A DNA stretch of 64,000 nucleotides from Pseudomonadota bacterium (GCA_018241665.1 JAFEDK010000008.1:1-64000); one strand, 5' to 3'. Positions 8,604 to 18,537 are shown, numbered from the stretch's first letter. Notes: generated from the letters alone by a model not told the origin. Program-made: numbers and translations.

Positions 8604-8613
8604 CGTCGCCTCC

Positions 8614-9381
8614 TTACTTCGCCGCCAGACGGGTCGCCCCGTCGAGGCGGATCGTCTCGCCGTTGAGCATCACGTTCTCGACGATGTGCTTCGCCAGCGC
8701 CGCGTATTCCGCCGGCTGGCCGAGGCGCGGCGGGAACGGCACCGACGCGCCCAGCGAGGCCTGCACCTCGGCCGGCAGCGTGTGCATCATTGGCGTGATG
8801 AACAGGCCCGGCGCGATGGTCATCACACGGATGCCGTGGCGAGCCAGCTCGCGGGCGATCGGCAGCGTCATCGCCACGATGCCGCCCTTCGACGCCGCGT
8901 AGGCGGCCTGGCCGATCTGCCCTTCGTAGGCGGCGACGGAGGCGGTGTTGATGATCACGCCGCGCTCGCCATCGGGGCCGGCCTCGCCCTTGCTCATCGC
9001 GTCGGCGGCCAGGCGGATCATGTTGAAGCTGCCCACCAGGTTCACATGGACCACCCTGGCGAAGGCGTCCAGCGCCAGCGGCCCCTCCTTGCCCAGCACC
9101 TTGGCGGCATTGCCGATGCCGGCGCAATTGACCAGCCCGTGCAGGCCGCCGAAGCGGCTCAACGCCAGCGCCACGCAGGCCTGGGCATCGGCCTCGTCGG
9201 CCACGTTGGTGCGCTGGAAGGCGGCGCGCTCGCCCAGTTCGGTCACCAGCCGGTCGCCGAGTTCGGCGTTCAGGTCGGCGATCACGACATGGGCGCCGGC
9301 GGCGTGGAAGGCCCGCACGGTGGCTTCGCCGAGGCCCGAAGCCCCGCCGGTGATGATGAAGCTATGGTTGTGAAGCTGCAT
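8614..9381 (-). CDS. SDR-family 3-hydroxyacyl-CoA dehydrogenase (HSD17B10-like)
   Basis: A 255-residue short-chain dehydrogenase with the NAD-binding motif TGGASGLGE (residues 11-19), the NAG-type motif N-C-A-G-I-G (about 85-90) and the catalytic triad Ser148, Tyr161, Lys165. The pattern [11 protein letters not shown] and the loop V-N-L[11 protein letters not shown] are typical of type II 3-hydroxyacyl-CoA dehydrogenases. It would oxidise the 3-hydroxyacyl-CoA formed by the hydratase at 10793 before thiolysis. CGGAG precedes the ATG. It is separated from the thiolase gene by a palindromic repeat. Confidence 0.88.
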   Translation of the reverse strand: MQLHNHSFIITGGASGLGEATVRAFHAAGAHVVIADLNAELGDRLVTELGERAAFQRTNVADEADAQACVALALSRFGGLHGLVNCAGIGNAAKVLGKEGPLALDAFARVVHVNLVGSFNMIRLAADAMSKGEAGPDGERGVIINTASVAAYEGQIGQAAYAASKGGIVAMTLPIARELARHGIRVMTIAPGLFITPMMHTLPAEVQASLGASVPFPPRLGQPAEYAALAKHIVENVMLNGETIRLDGATRLAAK

Positions 9382-9427
9382 TGGCTGTGTCTCCGTATGT
9401 TGTTCTCGTGGGGGGCGCCGATTCCCT

Positions 9428-9495
9428 GTGGGGGCGAATTCATTCGCCCTCGGTGCTCATCGCAGGCTGCGGAGGGCGAATGAATTCGCCCCCAC
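9428..9495. repeat. Composite palindromic repeat, copy 2
   Basis: Left unit GTGGGGGCGAATTCATTCGC and the matching right unit ending in CGCCCCCAC form a 22-base inverted repeat around a spacer of about 24 bases. Each unit is itself a palindrome with a two-base centre. It lies between the SDR and thiolase genes, inside the operon. Confidence 0.9.
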
Positions 9496-9536
9496 AGTTC
9501 ATCGATATGCCCGCACAGGCCGAGTAAGGCTGCCGG

Positions 9537-10796
9537 TCAGGCGCTTTCCAGCAGCACCGCTGCGCCCTGCCCGCCACCGGCGCAGGCCGAGGAGACGCCG
9601 TACTGCTGGCCGGCCTCCTGCAGTTCGCGGGCGACGGTGAGGGTCAGGCGTACGCCGGAGGCGCCGAGCGGGTGGCCGATGGCGATGGCGCCGCCGTGCA
9701 CATTGGCCTTGTCCCGGTCCAGCCCGAGCTCCCGCTCGCAGGCCAGGTACTGGGCGCCGAAGGCCTCGTTGATCTCCACGCGGCCGATGTCGCCGACGGT
9801 GATGCCCGCCTTGGCCGCCGCCGCGCGGATGGCCGGCGCCGGGCCGATACCCATGATCTCCGGCGGCACCGCCACCACCGCGCCGCCGACGATGCGGGCC
9901 AGCGGCTTGAGGCCGTGGGCGCGCACCCAGTCGCCGCGGGCGACGATCACTGCCGCCGCGCCATCGACGATGGCCGAGCTGTTGCCGCCGGTCTGCACGC
10001 CGCCGAAGGCCGGCTTCAGCTTGTTGAGGGTTTCGAAGGAGGTCGGGCGCACGTGGCCGTCCCGCTCGAAGCGGGCCAGGCGGTCGGCCAGCTTGATGCC
10101 GCGGGGCTTGTAGCCATCCAGTTCCCAGATGGCGTTCTCGACGGCCGTCACCTCGTCGGCGAACCAGCCGCTCTCCCAGCCGGCGCAGGCGCGGGCGAAG
10201 CTCTGCTCGGCGAAGCGATCCACCTCCTCGCGGCCGATGCCGTAGCGGCGCGCCAGGTTCTCGGCGGTGTCGCCCATGCCGATGCCGGGCGCGGTGTCCT
10301 TGGTGGCTTCCCAAAGGAAGTCGCGGAAATCCACCTGGCCCATGCGGAAGCCGGCGCGGTGGGTGTAGGCCGCCACCGGGTTGCGGGACATGGACTCGGT
10401 GCCCACCGCCAGCACCACGCTGGCCTTGCCGAGGGTGATCTGGTCGGCAGCGGTCAGGATGGTCTCGAAGCCGGTGCAGCACAGGCGCTGCACCAGTAGC
10501 GCCGGGGCCAGCGGATTGACGCCCGAGTACAGCCCGACGTGGCGCGGCAGGAAGTAGGCGTCGAAGCTCGACTGGGCCATGTTGCCGGCGATGATCGCGT
10601 TCACCTCGCTGGCCGGGATACCGCTCTTCGCGAACAGCGCGCGGGCGGCGCAGATGCCCAGGTCGGTGGCGGAGGCGTCGCGCAGCGGGCCGGCGTAGTC
10701 GGCAAACGGTGTGCGCTGGCCGGCCACCAGCCAGATGTCGTCGTAGGTGGTGCCGAGGGCGGCCGCTTCGGAGGCGGCGAAAGCGTGAGTGCTCAT
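9537..10796 (-). CDS. Acetyl-CoA acetyltransferase family thiolase
   Basis: A 419-residue thiolase. The acyl-accepting cysteine is Cys106 in L-C-C-T-G-F-E, the conserved His lies in G-H-P-L-G-A-S-G, and the second catalytic Cys in C-A-G-G-G-Q-G near the C terminus. The N-E-A-F-G motif is also present. It cleaves the 3-ketoacyl-CoA with CoA, giving acetyl-CoA and the shortened acyl-CoA. The chosen ATG (10796) overlaps the stop of the enoyl-CoA hydratase gene as ATGA, which indicates translational coupling; longer frames upstream run inside that gene. AAGGACAAGGACC lies before the start. Confidence 0.92.
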   Translation of the reverse strand: MSTHAFAASEAAALGTTYDDIWLVAGQRTPFADYAGPLRDASATDLGICAARALFAKSGIPASEVNAIIAGNMAQSSFDAYFLPRHVGLYSGVNPLAPALLVQRLCCTGFETILTAADQITLGKASVVLAVGTESMSRNPVAAYTHRAGFRMGQVDFRDFLWEATKDTAPGIGMGDTAENLARRYGIGREEVDRFAEQSFARACAGWESGWFADEVTAVENAIWELDGYKPRGIKLADRLARFERDGHVRPTSFETLNKLKPAFGGVQTGGNSSAIVDGAAAVIVARGDWVRAHGLKPLARIVGGAVVAVPPEIMGIGPAPAIRAAAAKAGITVGDIGRVEINEAFGAQYLACERELGLDRDKANVHGGAIAIGHPLGASGVRLTLTVARELQEAGQQYGVSSACAGGGQGAAVLLESA

Positions 10797-11563
10797 GTGC
10801 GGGGTCCTTGTCCTTTGCGCTGGAGGAATTCGCCGATACGGCCGGCAACTTCGGGGCTGGTTTGCGTGAGTGCGGCGGTGAGGGATTCGACGAAGAAGCC
10901 GTCGTCGGTGGCCATGTTGTCGATGCGGGCGATGGCCGAGCACATTGCCCAGTTGGCCATCGGGGCGTTCTCGGCGACGCGGGCGGCGAGCTGCTGGGCC
11001 TTGGCCAGCGCCTCGCCCTTGCCGACCACGTAGTGGGACAGGCCCAGGCGCTGGCCCTCCTCCGCGTCGAGGATGCGGCCGGTCAGCATCATTTCGCACA
11101 TGCGGCCCGGCCCGATGATCTTGGCCACCCGCACCGACGCGCCGCCGCCGACGAAGATGCCGTGGCGGCCTTCGGGCAGCTGGTAGATCGTGGTCGGCTC
11201 GGCGACGCGGATGTGCGTCGCGGTCGCCAGCTCTAGCCCACCGCCGATCACCGCCCCGTGCAGCGCGGCGATCACCGGGATGCCGCCGTGCTGGATGCGG
11301 TGGAAGATGCGGTGCCACCACTGGGAGTGCTGCATCACACCGAAGGGCTCCCGGTGCTGGTGCTCGGAAAGGTCGAGGCCGGCGCAGAAGTGGTCGCCCT
11401 CCCCGGCCAGGATGATCGCCCGGGTACCTTCGGGCGTCGCCGTCAGGGCTTCGTCCAGCGCCCGCAGCAGGCGGTCGGACACCGCGTTGCGCTTGGCCGG
11501 CCGGGCCAGGGTGATCGTGTAGATGACGCCATCCTGCGACGTCTTGACGAGTTGTTCACTCAT
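10793..11563 (-). CDS. Enoyl-CoA hydratase/isomerase family protein
   Basis: A 256-residue crotonase-fold protein. The oxyanion-hole segments are H-F-C-A-G-L-D-L (about residues 59-66) and H-G-A-V-I-G-G-G-L-E-L (about 104-114). Crotonases of this length hydrate trans-2-enoyl-CoA, but some members are isomerases or aldolases of the feruloyl-CoA hydratase-lyase type, so the exact reaction is not certain. AAGAGGAAACAGCA precedes ATG 11563. Its stop overlaps the thiolase start. Together with the dehydrogenase, SDR and thiolase it completes a beta-oxidation turn. Confidence 0.88.
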   Translation of the reverse strand: MSEQLVKTSQDGVIYTITLARPAKRNAVSDRLLRALDEALTATPEGTRAIILAGEGDHFCAGLDLSEHQHREPFGVMQHSQWWHRIFHRIQHGGIPVIAALHGAVIGGGLELATATHIRVAEPTTIYQLPEGRHGIFVGGGASVRVAKIIGPGRMCEMMLTGRILDAEEGQRLGLSHYVVGKGEALAKAQQLAARVAENAPMANWAMCSAIARIDNMATDDGFFVESLTAALTQTSPEVAGRIGEFLQRKGQGPRT

Positions 11564-11603
11564 TGCTGTTTCCTCTTGTCGTTCTTGTCCGTCTTGTCGC
11601 GGC

Positions 11604-13478
11604 CTACACCGCGCCGTGCACCGTGATGACGGTTTTGTCGGGCACGTCGGCGTACAGGTAGGCCACCAGGTCGGCGCGGCGGTTGAGCACCGCACGCTGG
11701 TTGATGTAGCCCTTGTCGGTGATCTCGCCGGCCTCCACCGACGGGGGTTCGGCAACGAGCAGCGCCCGCGCCGGATAGGTGGAGGTGCCGCCGCCCAGGT
11801 TCTTCATCATCGCCATGCCCTGGCGCACGCGGGACAGTACTGCCGGGTTGGTGAGCACCTGCTCCACGGGCGCATCCGGCGGCAGGTTCGGGCACAGGGT
11901 CCGGCACTCGGGGATGTTCGGGAAAACCAGGAAGCCGATCTCATCCCGGTCGTGGCCGGTGACGACGATGTCCTGGGCCACCGGCTTCAGCGCGTCGATG
12001 CCGGCCACCCGCAAGGAGCCCACATGCACCCAGGTGCCGGTGAGGAGCTTGAAGTCCTCGCCGACGCGGCCGTCGAAGAGCAGCCCGAGGGCCGGCCGCA
12101 CCACATCGACGAACTCCACAGCGTCGCCGATCATGTAGTAGCCCTCGTCGTCGAAGGCCTTGGCGGTGACGTCCGGCTGGCGCCAGTAGCCCGGGAAGAC
12201 GTTCGGGCCCTTGACCCGCACCTCCATCTTGTCGGCGGCCGGCACCAGCTTCAGCGCGGTGCCCGGCACCGGCACGCCGATCACGCCGGAGCGCACCGCG
12301 CGGAAGTGGCAGTCGGTGGCCATCGGCCCGGTTTCAGTGGCGCCCCACGACGACACCATCAGGATGCGCTTGCCGGTGGACTCCTCCGACAGGTCTTCCA
12401 GCGCGCTCCACAAGTGGTTGGGCAGTGCCGCGCCGGCGTAGAAGATGAACTTCAGGCGGCGGAAGAAGTTGTCGCGCAGCGCCTTGTCCTCGCGCAGCAG
12501 CGGCACCAGCATGTCGTAGGCGCGCGGCACGTTGAAGTACACCGTCGGCGAGACTTCCTTCAGGTTGGCGACGGTCCTGGCGATCTGGGCCGGCGTCGGC
12601 TTGCCCTCGTCGATGTACAGCGAGCCGCCCCAGCGCAGCACCATGTTGAAGTTGTGGTTGCTGCCGAAGGTGTGGCTCCACGGCAGCCACTCCATCAGCA
12701 CCGGCGGCTCCTCGGCCAGCACCGGCCACATCAGCTCCTTGGCCTTCTGGTTGGAGCACATCATGCGCTGGGTGTTGATGACCGCCTTCGGCGTGCCGAC
12801 CGAGCCGGAGGTGAACAGGAATTTGGCGATGGTGTCCGGCGTGATGCGTGCGAAGGCCGACATCACCGCCGCCTCATTGGCCTCCCCTTCCAGTTCGGCG
12901 AAGGGAATCGTGCCGTCCACCCGCGCGCTGCCGCCGCCGGCCACCACCACGCCGTTGTGCAGGTGGCGGATTGCCTCGATGGCCGGCAGGAAGCGCTCCA
13001 CCGGGTCGGCGTAGATCACGCCGGGGCGCAGCAGCTCGATGTTGCCCTTGAGCTTGGCGTGATCCTTCGACAGCAGCGAATTGCCGGACGAGATCGCGCA
13101 GGACGGCACGCCGATGTGCATCGCGGCGAGCATCAGCAGCGCGTGCTCGATGGCGTTGTCCGACAGCATCACCACCGGCCGCTCCGGCGACAGGTTCTGG
13201 CCGAGCAGCCAGCTGGCGATGCGGACCACCCGCTGGCGCGCCTCGCCGTAGCTCACCTCGATCCACGCCCCGTCGGCGCCGCGCTGGGCGAGGAACATCC
13301 GCTCCGGCGTGACACGGGCCCAGTGCTCCAGCCACTCACCGACGCAGCGTGCGTAGGTGTCGGGCAGCGGGATGCCGGAGCGCAGGATGCGCGTGCCGTC
13401 GGCGCGGGCCTCGATCAGCACCAGCGGCTCGGTGAACATCGGCCGGCTGAGTTCGTTGATTTCATTGAGCATGTTCAT
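11604..13478 (-). CDS. AMP-forming acyl/aryl-CoA ligase, feruloyl-CoA synthetase-like
   Basis: A 624-residue adenylate-forming ligase. The P-loop LFTSGSVGTPKAV is near residue 220, the A5-type motif S-S-W-G-A-T-E-T-G-P near 375, and the D-G-R-V-G-E-D-F-K-L motif, typical of feruloyl-CoA synthetase-type proteins, near 475. It activates a carboxylic acid to its CoA thioester with ATP through an acyl-AMP. AAGGACGGGCG lies before the ATG. It sits between the transporter's binding protein and the beta-oxidation enzymes, so it probably activates the imported acid. A hydroxycinnamate or arylpropanoate is the most likely substrate by family; that is inference. Confidence 0.85.
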   Translation of the reverse strand: MNMLNEINELSRPMFTEPLVLIEARADGTRILRSGIPLPDTYARCVGEWLEHWARVTPERMFLAQRGADGAWIEVSYGEARQRVVRIASWLLGQNLSPERPVVMLSDNAIEHALLMLAAMHIGVPSCAISSGNSLLSKDHAKLKGNIELLRPGVIYADPVERFLPAIEAIRHLHNGVVVAGGGSARVDGTIPFAELEGEANEAAVMSAFARITPDTIAKFLFTSGSVGTPKAVINTQRMMCSNQKAKELMWPVLAEEPPVLMEWLPWSHTFGSNHNFNMVLRWGGSLYIDEGKPTPAQIARTVANLKEVSPTVYFNVPRAYDMLVPLLREDKALRDNFFRRLKFIFYAGAALPNHLWSALEDLSEESTGKRILMVSSWGATETGPMATDCHFRAVRSGVIGVPVPGTALKLVPAADKMEVRVKGPNVFPGYWRQPDVTAKAFDDEGYYMIGDAVEFVDVVRPALGLLFDGRVGEDFKLLTGTWVHVGSLRVAGIDALKPVAQDIVVTGHDRDEIGFLVFPNIPECRTLCPNLPPDAPVEQVLTNPAVLSRVRQGMAMMKNLGGGTSTYPARALLVAEPPSVEAGEITDKGYINQRAVLNRRADLVAYLYADVPDKTVITVHGAV

Positions 13479-13487
13479 CGCCCGTCC

Positions 13488-14630
13488 TTACTTGGTGAGC
13501 AGCGTATAGGCGCCGCCGACCACGTGGATCAGCACCCGGCCGCGCTGGTCGAGGCCGAAGTGGTCGGTCGGGCTCATGTTGTAGACGCCGTGGGTGGCAA
13601 CCACTTCCTTGTTGCTTTCCAGCGCGTCGCGCAGGGCCTTGCGGAATTCCGGCGTGCCGGGCTTGGCCTTCTTGAGGGCCACCGGCACCGCCGCCTCGAT
13701 CAGGCGGTAGGCGTCGAAAGCATGGCCGGCGAAGGACACGAAACTGCCGGCGCCGTACTTCTCCTCGTACTTCTGCACGAACTCCATGCCGAGCTTCTTG
13801 GACGGATGGCTGTCGGGAATCTGCTTGGCGGCGACCACCGGGCCGACCGGCATGATCACGCCTTCGGCGGCCTTGCCGGCGACGTTGAGGAAGGTCTGGT
13901 TCACGGCCGCGTGGGTCTGGTAGATCTGGCCCTTGTAACCGCGCTCCACCAGGGCCGTCTGCGGCAGCGCCGCCGGGCTGCCGGAGGCGGCGACGAGCAC
14001 CGCGTCGGGCCGCGCCGAAACCAGCTTGAGCACCTGGCCGCTGACCGAGGTGTCGTTGCGGGCGTAGCGCTCGACCACCGCCAGCTTGATACCGGCCTGG
14101 GCCAGCAGCGGCGTGACGACGTTGAGCCAGTCCTCGCCATACACGTCGGAGAAGCCGATGAAGCCGACGCTCTTCACGCCGCGGGCCTTCATGTTGTCCA
14201 CCAGCGCACCGGCCATCAGCGCGTTGTTCTGCGGCGTGCGGAAGACCCAGGCGTTCTTGTCGGCCGGCACATTGACCGGCGAGATGGCGATCTGTGGCGT
14301 CTTGCTCTCGAAGGCCACCTCGGCGATGGCCACCGAGGCCGGCGTGCTGGCCGAGCCGACCAGCACATCCACCTTGTCCTCGGAGACCAGCTTGCGGGCG
14401 TTCTTCGACGCCGCCGACGGGTCGGTGGCGTCGTCGAGGACGATGTACTTCACGTTCTCGCCGGCGATCTTGGTCGGCAGGATCGCGAAGACGTTCTTCT
14501 CCGGAATGCCGAGGGACGCCGCCGGCCCGGTGGAAGACAGGGAGACGCCGACGGTGATGTCGGCCAGCGCGGCCTGGCTGGCCAGCAGCGCGGCACCGGA
14601 AAACACGGCGGCGAGTTTCTTCATCCTCAT
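13488..14630 (-). CDS. Periplasmic substrate-binding protein of Liv-type ABC transporter
   Basis: A 380-residue periplasmic binding protein with signal peptide (cleavage near residue 23, A-L-A|D) and the Peripla_BP_6 fold opening ITVGVSLSSTGPAASLGIP. Proteins of this subfamily bind branched-chain amino acids or, in aromatic degraders, aromatic acids. AAAGGAGCAACA precedes the ATG. It is placed between the CoA ligase and the transporter genes, so the ligand is probably the acid the ligase activates. Confidence 0.88.
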   Translation of the reverse strand: MRMKKLAAVFSGAALLASQAALADITVGVSLSSTGPAASLGIPEKNVFAILPTKIAGENVKYIVLDDATDPSAASKNARKLVSEDKVDVLVGSASTPASVAIAEVAFESKTPQIAISPVNVPADKNAWVFRTPQNNALMAGALVDNMKARGVKSVGFIGFSDVYGEDWLNVVTPLLAQAGIKLAVVERYARNDTSVSGQVLKLVSARPDAVLVAASGSPAALPQTALVERGYKGQIYQTHAAVNQTFLNVAGKAAEGVIMPVGPVVAAKQIPDSHPSKKLGMEFVQKYEEKYGAGSFVSFAGHAFDAYRLIEAAVPVALKKAKPGTPEFRKALRDALESNKEVVATHGVYNMSPTDHFGLDQRGRVLIHVVGGAYTLLTK

Positions 14631-14743
14631 TGTTGCTCCTTTGGTCTCATGCGCCCCTTTGTTGGGGCGTGGTTTCTGGGTGAGCGGGTCTTGGCGCCCG
14701 GCTTCGTTCTGGTTTGCTGTCGTCCTTCTACTGCTGTCCTGCG

Positions 14744-14764
14744 TGGGCGAATGAATTCGCCCCT
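14744..14764. repeat. Single palindromic repeat unit
   Basis: One solitary unit, GTGGGCGAATGAATTCGCCC, of the family otherwise found in inverted pairs. It lies 29 bases from the next full copy in the gap between livF and the binding-protein gene. Confidence 0.8.
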
Positions 14765-14792
14765 ACGTCTTTTTCATTGGCGCGTGACCCCT

Positions 14793-14874
14793 GTGGGGGC
14801 GAATTCATTCGCCCGCGAAGGTTCTCCTCGGCACTGCAATTCTTCCTGGCACCGAGGGCGAATGAATTCGCCCC
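14793..14874. repeat. Composite palindromic repeat, copy 3
   Basis: A left unit with centre TC and a right unit with centre GA, separated by about 40 bases. With the lone unit at 14744 this 264-base intergenic gap holds three units and nothing else that I can identify. Confidence 0.88.
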
Positions 14875-14894
14875 AAAGGCCCTCGCCAGGCAAC

Positions 14895-15653
14895 TCACGT
14901 CGCCAGCATGTCCTGGTGCTTGCCACCGAGGCCCAGGTAGGCCTCGATGACCCTGGGGTCGTCGCGCAGCTGGTCGGCCGGGCCTTCCATCGCCACCGCG
15001 CCGGTTTCCAGCACGTAGGCGTAGTCGGCCACCGCCAGCGCGGCGCGGGCGTTCTGCTCGACGAGCAGGATCGACACGCCGCGGCGGCGCAGCTCGGCGA
15101 TGATGCGGAAGATCTCGCGGGTGATCAGCGGGGCCAGCCCCAGGCTCGGCTCATCGAGCATCAGCAGCTTGGGCTTGGCCATCAGCGCGCGGCCCACCGC
15201 CAGCATCTGCCGCTCGCCGCCGGACAGCGTGCCGGCGGCCTGGCTGCGGCGTTCCTTGAGCCGCGGAAAGAGGCTGAAGACTTCCTCCATGGTGTCCCGG
15301 TAGTTGCGGTCGCCGCTGCGGTAGCGGTGGAAGGCGCCCAGTTCCAGGTTGTCCTCCACGCTCATCTCGCCAAACAGCTCGCGCTTCTCCGGCACCAGGC
15401 TCATGCCGCCGGCCACCAGGCGCTCCACGTCGGGCGCCACTTCCAGCTGGCCGTCGAAGCGCACCTGGCCCTTCGATTCGAGCAGGCCGATGATCGCCGA
15501 CAGCATCGTCGTCTTGCCGGCGCCGTTCGGCCCGATCACCGTGACGATCTGCCCTTCGCCAACGCGCAGGCTGGCGTTGGTGAGCGCTTCGACCTTGCCG
15601 TAGGCCACGCACAGCTTGCTGACTTCCAGCACGTTGCGGGTCGTCGTGTTCAT
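14895..15653 (-). CDS. livF: Liv-type ABC transporter ATP-binding protein (LivF)
   Basis: A 252-residue ABC ATPase with Walker A G-P-N-G-A-G-K-T, signature L-S-G-G-E-R-Q, Walker B L-L-M-L-D-E-P and the LivF-typical end V-I-E-A-Y-L-G. The start is ATG 15653, which overlaps the stop of the upstream gene in TGATG; an in-frame GTG three bases earlier is also possible. GGAG repeats lie just before. It energises the importer formed with the two genes upstream. Confidence 0.9.
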   Translation of the reverse strand: MNTTTRNVLEVSKLCVAYGKVEALTNASLRVGEGQIVTVIGPNGAGKTTMLSAIIGLLESKGQVRFDGQLEVAPDVERLVAGGMSLVPEKRELFGEMSVEDNLELGAFHRYRSGDRNYRDTMEEVFSLFPRLKERRSQAAGTLSGGERQMLAVGRALMAKPKLLMLDEPSLGLAPLITREIFRIIAELRRRGVSILLVEQNARAALAVADYAYVLETGAVAMEGPADQLRDDPRVIEAYLGLGGKHQDMLAT

Positions 15654-17506
15654 CACTCCACTCCCCCCAGGTAGGCTTCCAGTACGCGCGGGTTTTGCTG
15701 CACCTCGTCGGGCAGGCCTTCGGCGATCTTCTGGCCGAACTCCATCACCACCACGCGATCCACCAGCCCCATTACGAAGTCCATGTCATGCTCCACCAGC
15801 AGGATCGCCATGCCTTCGCCGCGCAGCTTGACCAGCAGCTCGCCGAGGGCCTGCTTCTCCTTCAGGCGCAGGCCGGCGGCCGGCTCGTCGAGCAGCAGCA
15901 GGCAGGGGTCGGAAGCCAGCGCCCGGGCGATCTCGAGGATGCGCTGCTGGCCGAGGGCCAGGCTGCCGGCTTCGGCGTGCATGAACTCGCCGAGGCCGAC
16001 GCGCTCGATCTGGTAGGCGGCTTCGCGCAGCAAGCGGGCCTCCTCGTCCCGGTCCATACGCCAGGCGGCCGGCAGCACGCCGCGGCTGCCGCGCAGGTGG
16101 GCACCGAGGGCGACGTTCTCCAGCACCGTCATCCGCGGCAGCAGGCGTACGTGCTGGAAGCTGCGGCTCATGCCGAGGCGGGCGATCTCCCGCGAACCGT
16201 GGCCGGCGATGGACTTGCCGCGGAACAGCACCTCGCCGGAGGTCGGCGTATCGACGCCGGACAGCTGGTTGAACATGGTGCTCTTGCCGGCGCCGTTGGG
16301 GCCGATCAGCGCGAGGATCTCGCCGGCCTTCACGTGCAGGTTCATGTCGTTGTTGGCGACGAGACCACCAAAACGCCGGGTCACGTTCTTCGCTTCGAGG
16401 ATCACCTCGCCGGCGGTCGGCATGGCCTTGCGCGGCAGCGGCTCGGCGGCGGTATCCACGTGGCGCACCGTGCTGCGGCTCGGCGCCAGGCGGGCGATCA
16501 GCGGCCACAGGCCTTCCCGCGCCCGCTGCAGGAGCACCACCATCAGCAGGCCGAAGATGATCGTCTCGAAGTTGCCGGACGCGCCGAGCAGGCTCGGCAG
16601 CCAGTCCTGCAGCCACTGCTTGAGCAGGGTGATCACGCCGGCGCCGACGATGGCGCCCCACACCTGCCCCGCCCCGCCGACCACCGCCATGAACAGGTAC
16701 TCGATGCCCACATGCACGCCGAAGGGCGACGGATTGACGAAGCGCTGCAGGTGGGCGTACAGCCAGCCGGACGCGGCGGCGTGCAGCGCGGCGATGACGA
16801 AGATGATCATCCGCGAGCGGGAGGTATTCACGCCCATCGCCTCGGCCATCACCATGCCGCCCTTCAGCGCGCGGATCGCCCGCCCTTCGCGGGAATCCAG
16901 CAGGTTCCGGGTGGTCAGCACGGCCACCAGCAGGAAGGCCCAGATCAGGTAGAACAGCTCGCGGCCCTCGTCCAGCTCCCAGCCGAACAGGCTGATCGGC
17001 GGGATGCCGGTGACGCCGGTGTGGCCGCCCAGGGTGTCCATCGTGCCGAACAGGAAGTACAGGCTGATGCCCCAAGCGATGGTGCCGAGCGGCAGATAGT
17101 GGCCGGACAGGCGCAGCGTCAGGGAGCCGAGGATCAGCGCGACGGTGGCGGTGAGCAGCAGGCCGACCACCAGCGCGGCCCACGGCGAGGCCGCCCAGGC
17201 CAGCCAGCCGGGCAGATCCGGGCTGGTGGTGAGCACCGCCGTGGTGTAGGCGCCAAGGCCGACGAAGGCCGCCTGGCCGAAGCTGGTCAGCCCGCCGACG
17301 CCGGTCAGCAGCACCAGGCCAAGGGCCACCATCGCCGCCAGGCCGATGTAGTTGAGCAGCGTCACGTAGAACTCGGGCAGCACCGCCGGCGCCACCGCCA
17401 GCAGGGCCAGCAGCACGAGCGGCAGGCTGAGGGCGAAACGGGTGGCCGGGGCCGAGCCGGTGGCAGGCAGCAGCGTCACGGCTGCATTGCGGACGGGGGC
17501 GTTCAT
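15653..17506 (-). CDS. livMG: Fused Liv-type permease and ATP-binding protein (LivM-LivG fusion)
   Basis: A 617-residue fusion. Residues 1 to about 330 are a LivM-type permease with roughly nine membrane segments and the conserved [17 protein letters not shown] loop (about 73-90). From about 375 it is a LivG-type ATPase: Walker A G-P-N-G-A-G-K-S, signature-like L-A-L-G-Q-Q-R, Walker B L-L-L-L-D-E-P and end V-L-E-A-Y-L-G. ATG 17506 overlaps the livH stop as ATGA, and GGAGGAAG precedes it. The fusion keeps permease and ATPase in a fixed ratio; it is seen in some proteobacterial aromatic-acid transporters. Confidence 0.9.
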   Translation of the reverse strand: MNAPVRNAAVTLLPATGSAPATRFALSLPLVLLALLAVAPAVLPEFYVTLLNYIGLAAMVALGLVLLTGVGGLTSFGQAAFVGLGAYTTAVLTTSPDLPGWLAWAASPWAALVVGLLLTATVALILGSLTLRLSGHYLPLGTIAWGISLYFLFGTMDTLGGHTGVTGIPPISLFGWELDEGRELFYLIWAFLLVAVLTTRNLLDSREGRAIRALKGGMVMAEAMGVNTSRSRMIIFVIAALHAAASGWLYAHLQRFVNPSPFGVHVGIEYLFMAVVGGAGQVWGAIVGAGVITLLKQWLQDWLPSLLGASGNFETIIFGLLMVVLLQRAREGLWPLIARLAPSRSTVRHVDTAAEPLPRKAMPTAGEVILEAKNVTRRFGGLVANNDMNLHVKAGEILALIGPNGAGKSTMFNQLSGVDTPTSGEVLFRGKSIAGHGSREIARLGMSRSFQHVRLLPRMTVLENVALGAHLRGSRGVLPAAWRMDRDEEARLLREAAYQIERVGLGEFMHAEAGSLALGQQRILEIARALASDPCLLLLDEPAAGLRLKEKQALGELLVKLRGEGMAILLVEHDMDFVMGLVDRVVVMEFGQKIAEGLPDEVQQNPRVLEAYLGGVE

Positions 17507-18537
17507 TCTTCTTCCTCCACGTGGTGGCTGGTGAAGGAGCGCCACATCAGCACCGGGATGATCAGCGTGAAAACGAAGACTTCCTTGTAGGCGCTGGCCC
17601 AGAAGGACGAGAAGGACTCCAGCACGCCGACCAGCAGCGCGCCGGCAGCGGCGATGGGGTAGCTGGCGAGGCCGCCGACGATGGCCGCGACGAAGCCCTT
17701 GAGCCCGATCAGGAAGCCGGTGTCGTAGTAGATGGTGGTCAGCGGCGCGATCAGGATGCCCGACAGCACGCCGATGAAGGCCGCCAGCAGGAAGGTGAGC
17801 TTGCCCGCGAAGACCGGCGAGAAGCCCATCAGGCGTGCCCCGTTGCGGTTGATGGCGGTGGCGCGCAGGGCCTTGCCGTACAGGCTGCGCTCGAAGAACA
17901 GCCACAGCCCGCCGATCAACGCCGCCGACACGGCGACCACCCACACCTGCTGTCCGCTGACAGTCAGGCTGCCGACCGCGAACTGCGCATCGGAGAAGGC
18001 CGGCGTACGGGCGCCTTCGGCACCGAAGAACAGTAGGCCGAGGCCGACCATCGCCACGTGGATCGCCACCGAGACGATCAGCAGGATCAGCACCGGCGCT
18101 TCCGCTACCGGCTGATAGGCGAGCCGGTACATCAGCGGCCCCAGCGGCACCAGGATCGCCAGCGTCAGCAATGCCTGCACGAGGATCGACTGACTGGCCG
18201 GCAGCGCGTACAACAGGGCGGCCAGTGCCAGCGGATAAGCGAGGCACCAGCCGAAGCTGGCCGCCAGCCCCGCCCGGCTGCCGCCGCGCAGCGCCTTCCA
18301 GGCATCCAGCCCGGCAGCCAGTGTGCCGAGGACAACCAGCAGCCACAGGGTGGCAGGCACCTTGCCCTGCTGCAGCATGGCCATGGTGAGGGCCCCGTAG
18401 GCCACGTACTCGCCCTGGGGAATGAAGATGACGCGGGTCACGGCAAACACCAGCACCAGCGCCAGGGCCAGCAGCGCATACACCGCGCCGGAGGTGATGC
18501 CGTCCTGGGTCAGGATCAGCGCAATATCCAGTTCCAT
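17503..18537 (-). CDS. livH: Liv-type ABC transporter permease (LivH)
   Basis: A 344-residue inner-membrane permease with about eight hydrophobic segments and the LivH start [22 protein letters not shown] 18537 is chosen because GGGGAGGC lies 5 bases before it; a longer frame upstream runs through low-quality sequence. It is the first gene of the minus-strand operon, with a sigma-70-like promoter about 200 bases upstream. It forms the membrane channel with the LivM half of the fusion protein. Confidence 0.9.
   Translation of the reverse strand: MELDIALILTQDGITSGAVYALLALALVLVFAVTRVIFIPQGEYVAYGALTMAMLQQGKVPATLWLLVVLGTLAAGLDAWKALRGGSRAGLAASFGWCLAYPLALAALLYALPASQSILVQALLTLAILVPLGPLMYRLAYQPVAEAPVLILLIVSVAIHVAMVGLGLLFFGAEGARTPAFSDAQFAVGSLTVSGQQVWVVAVSAALIGGLWLFFERSLYGKALRATAINRNGARLMGFSPVFAGKLTFLLAAFIGVLSGILIAPLTTIYYDTGFLIGLKGFVAAIVGGLASYPIAAAGALLVGVLESFSSFWASAYKEVFVFTLIIPVLMWRSFTSHHVEEEE

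Noticed and set aside
11523-15674. A 1383-codon open frame on the plus strand
   Set aside because: It runs antisense to four well-supported genes (hydratase, ligase, binding protein, LivF). Its product is His/Arg/Ala/Gly-rich with no domain, as expected from the mirror frame of GC-biased codons.
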